From contig OU862908.1 of NCBI GenBank assembly GCA_917880885.1, positions 55,821,819 through 55,885,818 on the forward strand: a DNA stretch of 64,000 bases, read 5' to 3'. Source of the stretch: Limnephilus marmoratus (taxonomy: Eukaryota; Arthropoda; Insecta; Trichoptera; Limnephilidae). Below, in pieces: positions 9,824-18,800 of the stretch; the first letter of the stretch is position 1, and the number at the start of each line of letters is the position of its first letter. Position numbers and translations under genes: made by a program. The notes under the pieces were generated by a model. The model had not been told where the DNA came from. It made no database searches and saw nothing but the letters and a program-made list of their open reading frames with translations.

Positions 9824-12800
9824 CTAAAAAAATATAATAAATTTAGGACCAGGAAAGATAAAAGACTATCCCATATTGACTAGCTTTCTCCAGAAGTGAA
9901 AGGAAAATTGAAAGCTATACAATATATGCAGTACTGTGGACATAAAATGAATTGGAAACTGCGCAACAAAATGAATAAAAAGTAGTTTTTACCGCACCTG
10001 GTCAGCCAATAATTCCAAGAGGTCATCTTGGTCACTCTTTAATCTCTCCAGTTCAGAATTCTGCTCCCCCCGAGCTGTGTTAGATTCATTCAGCTTCATT
10101 TCTAATTCTGAATTTTTTTCTTTAAGCACACTGATTTTCTGTTCATAACTCTGAATTATTGTGTCAATTTCGATTTCTTTTGCAACCAACGAGTGTGATT
10201 CGCCTATATTTTGCATTTCATATACATTTTGTGTAGCCGGCTCAAAATTGTGCATTGACAGTGAAGTTGCCATCTGCGCTCTCAACAATGTGTTTTCATC
10301 CTTCAGCTGTGTGTTGGATGATATACTTTCATTTAACTTTGCCTCGAGATCTAAATTTTTCTTGGCAATCTGTTCTATCTGTGTGGTTAGTTCTTGTAAC
10401 TTGGTGTCCTGTTGTCTGATGAGAGTCTTGTACTGTTGCAACAGAGGGGCATCCTCCGCGCCTGTTGGGTTGGCCTCCGTTGAATCAGATGGCTGCTGAA
10501 CCATTGACAATGTGCCAATGATTACGCTTTCTAACCCCTTGAACAGTTTACAGAATTCATAGTCCAGCAGCAATTCTCCCATGCTTTTAGCTCTGATCTG
10601 TGGTTGTTTGGCAGCTCTACTGTACATCTCGTGCTTGGACACTTCCCCCAGCTTCCCGATGAATGTTTCCAGCCCAATCCTCTTCACCAGCAGTTGCTTC
10701 AGATTGTCCTTGGAATAGGCCTCCACCGAGTCATCATTGAAGTGGACACACAGGGCCAGCAGGAAGGCGCACATGCCCTGCAGGAGGTATTCATTGTCGT
10801 CGTGTTCGTTGGAGCAGATCTGTGCCACCAGATAGGAGACGCTGGAGGGGACGTTTAGGAAGGCACTCACTCCCGGAGGACTGTGGCTCACCCACATAGA
10901 GAGGAGCATTAGTAAGGCAACCTTGAAAAGAAAACAAAGATTATTAATTTTAATTTAACAAAATACTACATTAAATTAATAATAATCTTCATGACATTTG
11001 ACAGAAATTTAACAGAAATACTATGTTATATCTTAAAATAGTCTATTATTTATTTGTGTGACATAAATATTAGTAAAGAAACCACCCAACATGAGTAAAT
11101 AGAGAAATATACAAAAAAAAAAAAAAACAACAACAACAACAACATCTATTGATGCTGAGAAAGATGATACACACAATCGGCACAATCACGTAATAAGTAT
11201 ACACATCCAAATGGGTAGGTTAATTTTTCAATGTAAAAATACGACACAAATAAGTTACAATGTAAAACGCATGGAAATATCAACGGTTTAATCTTTAGAA
11301 AGGAAGCATCGCGCGCCGCTTGCAATAAGAATGTTTTATCATTCCGGACGGCCGCACGGTGATGTCACAGAATATTTAAATCGTGAATAACTCCGCCGGG
11401 CCGGTATGATAGCTACTAAAAACTTTGACAAGTTATGGTGATTTGATTAGGGATGTCGGTAACTTCGGTATCTTGAAGAAATCCAGTAGGTGATAACGTG
11501 TACATGTACTGTCATACTCCTTCCGGACTATTTATTTATCACCTATTTATAACCTATCGGTCATACACCCAGATAGGTTAATTTATGTAAAAACACAATT
11601 ATCAACCCCCAACAATACGGTTTTTTCAAGGCAGATCTGTTGAGTCGAACTTGGGACACTACCGATTTTGTTCTTAATTCTATGGATAAAATGAAAAAGG
11701 TTGACTCTATCTACACTGATTTTTCAAACGCTTTCAACAAGGTGAATCATGATAAGAGTGACTCTGCCAGTCCTCCGGCCGCCGCCAGTAGTCGGCCAAA
11801 AACGACTTTTAACTTGAATAAACTTGACACTCGCTATAAACTTCAATATGATTTTTGAATGCTAGAAATCCGCCACTACTTCACGAAAAACATACAAAAC
11901 TTTATCATCTTGTATATATTTTTAGGTACCATTTCGGTAGATTCAAAGGGTGAAATGCAGATCCCGCCAATGTGGGGGATTTTAATAAAAATGCACTTTC
12001 TAGATGAGAAAAGAGTGGAAAAGTTGAATAAAAAAGAAATTAACCCCTAGGATACGACACACTACAATAGCAGTGCAGTGAAATCATGACTACATCTACA
12101 AATGAACTCCAATGTGTGGGTGTAGAGCTAAGTTTTAGAATTTTTAATGCATTTTGTTCCTGTCCATGAAAGTTCGAAAGCAAAAAAGTTGATATTGAAG
12201 AAACCTGTCAATTATTTCAAATATAATTTTCAATATAATGTTTGGTTTTAAATATTTACAAAATACTACCCGTCTTCTAAGGGTTAAGGTGCGCTTGGCA
12301 AAATTGAGGGAGATATAGCCGTTTAAAGAATGAATAAAATGACACTTAGTGAACTTATACTACGCCATTTTGTTACTATTATGTTGGTATCTCAAACTTG
12401 CTATAAACGAAGGTTGATACGATTGTAGCCAACTTCGTGTGATATATAATAAGGCGCGTAATTATGAAAAACAGAAATAATAATGGTCACAAACCATGTT
12501 ACACAAACCTGGCGTAGCCGCTAAACTACTTGAAAAGTGGGATGTTTTTCTTGCGTTGACGCGAGCAGGCATTATAAAGGGGCACAAACCATGTTACATA
12601 AACCATGTTACACAAACCTAGCGTAGCCGCTAAACTATTTGAAAACTGGGATGTTTTTCTTGCGTTGACGCGAGTAGGCGTTATAAAGGGGCACAAATCA
12701 TGTTTAGCGTAGTCTTAGGTTAGGTTACTTTAATTTGGAAGGTGATAAACAGTTTAAAAAATCGTTGAAAAAAGTCCGCTAGACAAATTTCATAATTATG

Positions 12801-15800
12801 CGCCTCATCTATCACATTAAGTCGGGGAAAAAATTCGGTTTAGGGGCGATAGTTAGAGATGGCAAAATTTAGCATTAATTTTCAAATTTTTTAGCATTAA
12901 CAATTGGAAATTTAGCGTTTTACAGCATTTTGAGGCATAATTTAGCGTTTTGTAGCAAAATAGAAAAAAATGTATTTCCTGAATGTTTTTAGCGCATATT
13001 TTAAGTATTTTTGGTAAAATATATGTTTAACCTTCATTTGCAAGTATTTCCATGTGAAAGATTATAAATAATTAATTTAAATATTAATTTAATAAGGAAG
13101 GAAACTCTAAGTACGGGTCGAACACAAACACAACTAATGCAGATTGCGATTAACATCAATAGGCGTAATTTATTTTGCACAATTTGTGTAATGTCATAAA
13201 GCAATTTTAGCCTACAGTACAAAAATATTAAATATTTACACATAAAATAGTAACAAAATTGTAAAAAGAGTTGGGACAGGCTTCCAAAAATGAAATAAAG
13301 TAGGCATATTTGAAATACAGGTAAATACAAAAAACAATGGAAATGGCACTTTACTGATTGAATGATAGCATTGCGCACGTTTCAATAGTGGACTCCTTCA
13401 TTCTCGTACGCCTGTCAGTCAGTACTAAATTGTAGTGACTGAAAAAACGCTCTGCATCAACACTATTTACAGGGGCCCAAATTGTCTGTAGGGCTGGCCC
13501 AGCAAAGGCAGAGTTTGTCACTTTCATTGCCATCAACATTTGCACCAAGTCACACACTTTACCTTCACGCACAATTTGTCCCATCAGTTTGTGAAGGTAG
13601 AGATAGCCCTCAACACACTCGTCGCTGGTCAGCTTCGAGAATACAGGAAGCATTTCAAATTCTCTTTTTTGAAATTCTCACATATTATTTTAATACCCCG
13701 TATTTGCGGGAAATTCACGCCTATTTCGCTAAATAGAATAATTTAGCTGAAATACGGCCAAAATCACGTTTTTCGCTATTTTTTCGCGTTTTTAGTTAAA
13801 ACGAAATTTTGCCATCTCTAGCGATAGTCCTAGATAAATTTTTTTATTTTTTTATACTAATTATGGGCCGGAAAATCCGAATCTGAAAGAATTAGGCGTC
13901 GGCAAGCAATATTAACTGAATTACACGACTTTAAAATTTTCTATACACACACAGGAAAACAAGCCATTTTGAACGCATTCTGACACTACAAGTCATAGAA
14001 AAACACCAAAGATAGATATTACACCACATAAAATTAAGTGTTGCCATTAAGCAATAATATCAATAACGTAAAACTTTCTGACATGATACTTCCTCACATG
14101 ATAATTCATCACATAACACATTAACCTGATGAATTATGACTATCTCAACGGCCGTATTCTTAAACCAAAAGTATGAAAATTCGTAGTCTTAAAAAGTTGT
14201 GCCGTACACCGGTCACCAATATCAATGTTATCAAGTAGTTTAGCGGCTACGCTAGGTTTGTGTAACATGGTTTGTGATAGAAAAGAAAGTGCCCCCTTCG
14301 TAGCGCCTACTCGCGTCACGGCAAAAAAACATCCCAGTTTTCAAGTAGTTTAGCGGCTACGCTAGGTTTGTGTAACATGGTTTGTGATAGAAAAGAAAGT
14401 GCCCCCTTCGTAGCGCCTACTCGCGTCACGGCAAAAAAACATCCCAGTTTTCAAGTAGTTTAGTGGCTACGCTAGGTTTGTGTAACATGGTTTGTGATAG
14501 AAAAGAAAGTGCCCCCTTCGTAGCGCCTACTCGCGTCACGGCAAAAAAACATCCCCGTTTTCAAGTAGTTTAGCGGCTACGCTAGGTTTGTGTAACATGG
14601 TTTGTGATAGAAAAGTGAGTAAAATTTATAAAAAATAATTACTTAAATTAGTTATTGATATTATTGCTTAATGGCAACACTTAATTTTATGTGGTGTAAC
14701 ATCTTTCTTGTTTTTCTATGACTTGTAGTGTCAGAATGCGTTCAAAATGGCTTGTTTTCCTGTGTGTGTATAGAAAATTTTAAAGTCGTGTAATTCAGTT
14801 AATATTGCTTGCCGACGCCTAATTCTTTCAGATTCGAATTTTCCGGCCCATAGTTAGTATAAAAATAACTAGTTTTATTATCTAGGAATGCCGCCCCTAA
14901 ACCGAACTTTACCCGAAGTCGGCTACAATCGTATCAACCTTCGTTTATAGCAAGTCTGAGATACCAACATAATAGTAACAAAATGGCGTAGTATAAGTTC
15001 ACAAAGTGTCATTTTATTCATTCTTTAAACGGCTGTATCTCCCTCAATTTTGCCAAGCGCACCTTAATTTCTTTTTTATTCAACTTTTCCACTCTTTTCT
15101 CATCTAGAAAGTGCATTTTTATTAAAATCCCCCACATTGGCGGGATCTGCATTCCTCTCGATTCAAAAATTTTGACAGTGGTAATGGGCAATAATTTTAG
15201 TTCTGATTTTTCGAAAACTTGATAAAGAAAATTTTCGAATGGTAAGTAGGGGTGAAAAATTTTTTTTGTACTATTTAAGTGATATTTATCGGCAAAAACA
15301 TTAACTATTTAGAATGATAAAACAGACATTTTCAGTAATTTTTAGTTTAAAAAACATGCGGCCGCCAAACTGGAAGGGTTTTTTTTACGAAATCGAGTAG
15401 CGGCCGACTACTGGTGGCGTATGGTGTTTTATATTTTTGTCTCTCACACTCTTATTAACACCAAATTTACTTAGATTTGATCTGTAAAGTTGGTGAAAAT
15501 AGCAGTACTGTCTAAGAGCCAGTGGTCGGTCGCCAGTTACCCGTACCATTACTATGTTTTTTAACCCACAAGTGTGGGGCTGACAACTAACTGACGTGTT
15601 AAAGTTGCTGCACCATTAGTCGGCCACCAGGGGCGTGCACAGAAATTTTAGTGAGCTAGAGGGCTAAGACTAAAAAATACAACATTATTGATGTTGTTGT
15701 AGCTGAAAATGATTTTTATTTTTTTTTCGAAATTTCAATTTTTTGTCTGAAGATTTTTATCTAGCGTACCTACCTGAATAAAAAATCTTCATACAAAAAA

Positions 15801-18800
15801 TTGAAATTTCGAAAAAAAATAAAAATCATTTTCAGCTACAACATCATTTACGTCGAATTTTTCAATCTTAGCACTCTAGCTCACTAAAAACTCCGTGCAC
15901 GCCACTGTCGGCCACCCAGCATCTTAGGACGTTTTTTGGTGGATATTTTTACTGAAATTTTACTTTTGATCATCGTAGTGTTAACTATGTGTACAGATTA
16001 TTTATTTTTTAGCAATGGTGACTAAAACTAAAAAAAGTTTTCATCCTATAGTCTTCAGAAAGCTCTTCAAGCAGTAAGGGGAAAAAATGATGTTCTTAAG
16101 GCGATATTCCTGGACCGCATCAAGGGAAGGGTAATGGTAAGATATTATTAAAGGGTAACTTTAACATTATCTGGACAATGTTTTTATTTTAAAAAAAGAA
16201 TTCATCATACAACAACTGACCATATTTAGTTTTACATTTTTTTCGCATCAACAAATTTCTTTTTTTCTTAAATAATATACTTATTTTTAATTTTGTTAGT
16301 GATTATTAATGCCTCAACTTTCCAATAACTTCATTACATATTTTTATTAAACAACAATATAATAATTCTCGGATTATATAACTGTCAACCAAATTTCACA
16401 TCAGTTTATTTTTTTTTTAAATATTATTTATCTCTTTTTAGTTTGTTAGGGGCCATTCATTTATTACGTAAGAGGATTTAGGGGGGAGGGGGGTCGACCA
16501 TGTCTTATTTTTTCTTACAAAGGGGTGGGAGGGAGTCTCGATAATTCTTATGTAAGATCACAAAAATGCGCAAAGTTCAAATTATTAGTATCTTTGTAAG
16601 TACAAATAAACATTTCTAAAAATTGTTACTTTGAAAAATAAACATTAAAACAAATCAAACGTATATTCATTTTTTCCTTTAGATTCTTACGTAATAAATA
16701 TTAAACAGGGGGGGAGGTGGTCGGCCTATTCTTATAATAGGGGGAAGGGGGTCGAAAACTAGTAAAATTCGTCTTACGTAATAAATGAATGGCCCCTTAT
16801 GTGATTATTAGTGCATTTTTTACGTAACTATGAACAAAAAAAAAATTGTCTAAATATCGCAAATTCAAATAGGCATAAAAAATTCATAATCTCTCTAGCA
16901 GCCCTGTAGCAAAAACCTGACAGCCGACCACTGGCAAAAACACCATTTTTTATAAAAATATTATTGTAATTATTACGTTTATGTTATTTAAAAAAAGGTT
17001 GAAAAGTAATAAACATAAATTGACTATTCTTTAAGGGGAACGCATGCACTGCCCATTTCTGCCCATTTCATACAAACCTTAGATTTGGATTTGAGATCCA
17101 AATACCCAACCAAACTGAAAAATTATTTTTGTAATCAAAAGGTGTATAAAATATCTAGTTAGGATGTGAGCTACTTTATTTATTTTTGCTTTAAATTATA
17201 AGATGTCATTTCAGATTTTAGCGCTTCATGATTTTGGAGGCGATTTGGGCAATTATTTGCGAGTAAAAGAATAAAATATAAAAAATAATTTTACTATATT
17301 TATTTAAAAAATACAATGAAAAATAAAATTATTAAAAATGCATTTTTTGGGTAGTAATTTTAATACATAAACGACTTTTTTTATTCCGCCGTAAATAGGT
17401 AATTTGTATTTTTAATTTACACCCATCAAAATGATTTTTTTTATAAATTTTTTATTTCATATTTCATTATATTTATATGATAAATATAGTAAAATTTTTT
17501 TTTATTGTTTTTCATTTACTCACAAATAATTGCCCAAATCGCTTCTAAAATCCAGAAACATTGAATTCTTTAATGGCCTATATCTTATAATTTAAATCAA
17601 AAATAAATAAAGTAGCTCACATCCTAAATAGATATTTGATATACCTTTTGATTCCAAAAATAATTTTTCAGTTTGGTTGGGTATTTTGATCTCAAATCCA
17701 AATCTAAGATTTGTATGAAACGGGCAGAAATGGGCCGCGCATACATCCCCTTAACAAATCTGTGTTTTTGTAAACCTCCTTTCCAATATAAAAAAAAGCT
17801 GACTACTAGCACATTCACCCTACACTCTTAAATAAACTCGAAAAAGTTGGTATAAGTGGAAATCTTCTCGGATGGTTCTCTTGTTACATTAAAAATAGAG
17901 TCAAGCTGTTGCCCTAAAAGGTTTGTAGATTAAATGTTTGTCAATTTAATGTATAGATTTGATGAAAGCTGCACACTAACCTTAGAATGCAGCTTTGTGC
18001 CTTGCTGCAGTAAAATGGTGCACTGATGCAGCAGAGAAACAGGCGACGAGCCGACGTTGGTGGCCAGCAAGACACGGAGCAGCTGTTCCTTCTGCGCCGG
18101 GTTGTCCAGGAGGCCGTGCATCAGCGACACGGCCGAGAACCAGTTGGACAGGGCATCCGTGCTGAACAGACCGCCGCACAGCAGCTGCCCCGTGGTCAGC
18201 GTGGACACCTCGGCCGTGGAGGGTAGCAGTGTCTGCACCAAGTGCGCCTGCCCTATCTCATTCTTGTACAGAAAGCATTCAAAGCAGTATACCACCGCAC
18301 ATCTGCAAGATAATTTTTTTACCAAATTACTTCAGACAACATGATAAAAATAAATGTTATTGAAGTGAAAATTTCTTTAGCACCGTTGCGATTTGAAACT
18401 CAATGAAATGAAAATAGCGACACTAAAAAGAGACAAACACATACATCTATAGGATTTAGCCTGCAAGAGAATGAGATAGTATATAGTATAATCGGTCTCC
18501 TCTTTGTGTGGTGCTTCGTAGACTCCCCACTCTTGCCTATTTTAGTTGTCTGAAGGTTTCACTTCTACCGCGTGTGAATTGCACACTCTGATTTTTTTAA
18601 TTAATATGTTTATAGCAAACTCGGCATTTCCTGTGTCATATCAAATATTAAACCGTGACATGAGTATAAATAAGAATGAATTTATAACCAAAGGAAGCAG
18701 CAATGCTTCAACACCAAATAAAATGTATTATTATGGAGTATTTAGTTTGGAGTGTTAAATCCACAAGATGTGATTTATTAGATAATAATATGTTTATACC

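Larger units (their letters stand above)
11941..15170. mobile_element. Large foldback element (long inverted arms)
   Basis: The left arm (11941-14085, after removing three later inserts) is the reverse complement of the right arm (about 14625-15170) over more than 500 bp of unique sequence. Examples: AAATGCAGATCCCGCC near 11952 against GGCGGGATCTGCATT near 15140, and TTCGGTTTAGGGGCG at 12835 against CGCCCCTAAACCGAA near 14890. The centre holds a 110-bp tandem array. Confidence 0.82.
11757..17824. mobile_element. Nested ~6-kb insertion splitting a jockey-like LINE
   Basis: The LINE frame on both sides continues across it (VNHDK | LLNKLEKVGISG). The ends share only AGTG and a GTAGTCGGC/GTAGTCAGC motif a few dozen bases inside. 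Related motifs recur at about 11782, 15404, 15523, 15617 and 16923. The content is a 3.2-kb foldback, four or more secondary elements and much AT-rich DNA. Superfamily unknown; it may itself be several insertions. Confidence 0.6.

Noticed and set aside
9800..9830. Internal GTGAGT in the last p115 exon (near 9760) as a real donor
   Set aside because: Using it would enter the only downstream candidate exon in the wrong phase and hit a stop at once; the normal stop at 9743 is more likely.
14200..14620. CRISPR-like array (110-bp period)
   Set aside because: Units are contiguous and nearly identical with no unique spacers; eukaryotic tandem repeat inside a transposon.
17035..17750. Firm piggyBac assignment for the TTAA-flanked foldback
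   Set aside because: TTAA is palindromic and AT-rich DNA is common here; the tips do not match the CCCT-type piggyBac tip, so only the flank is reported.
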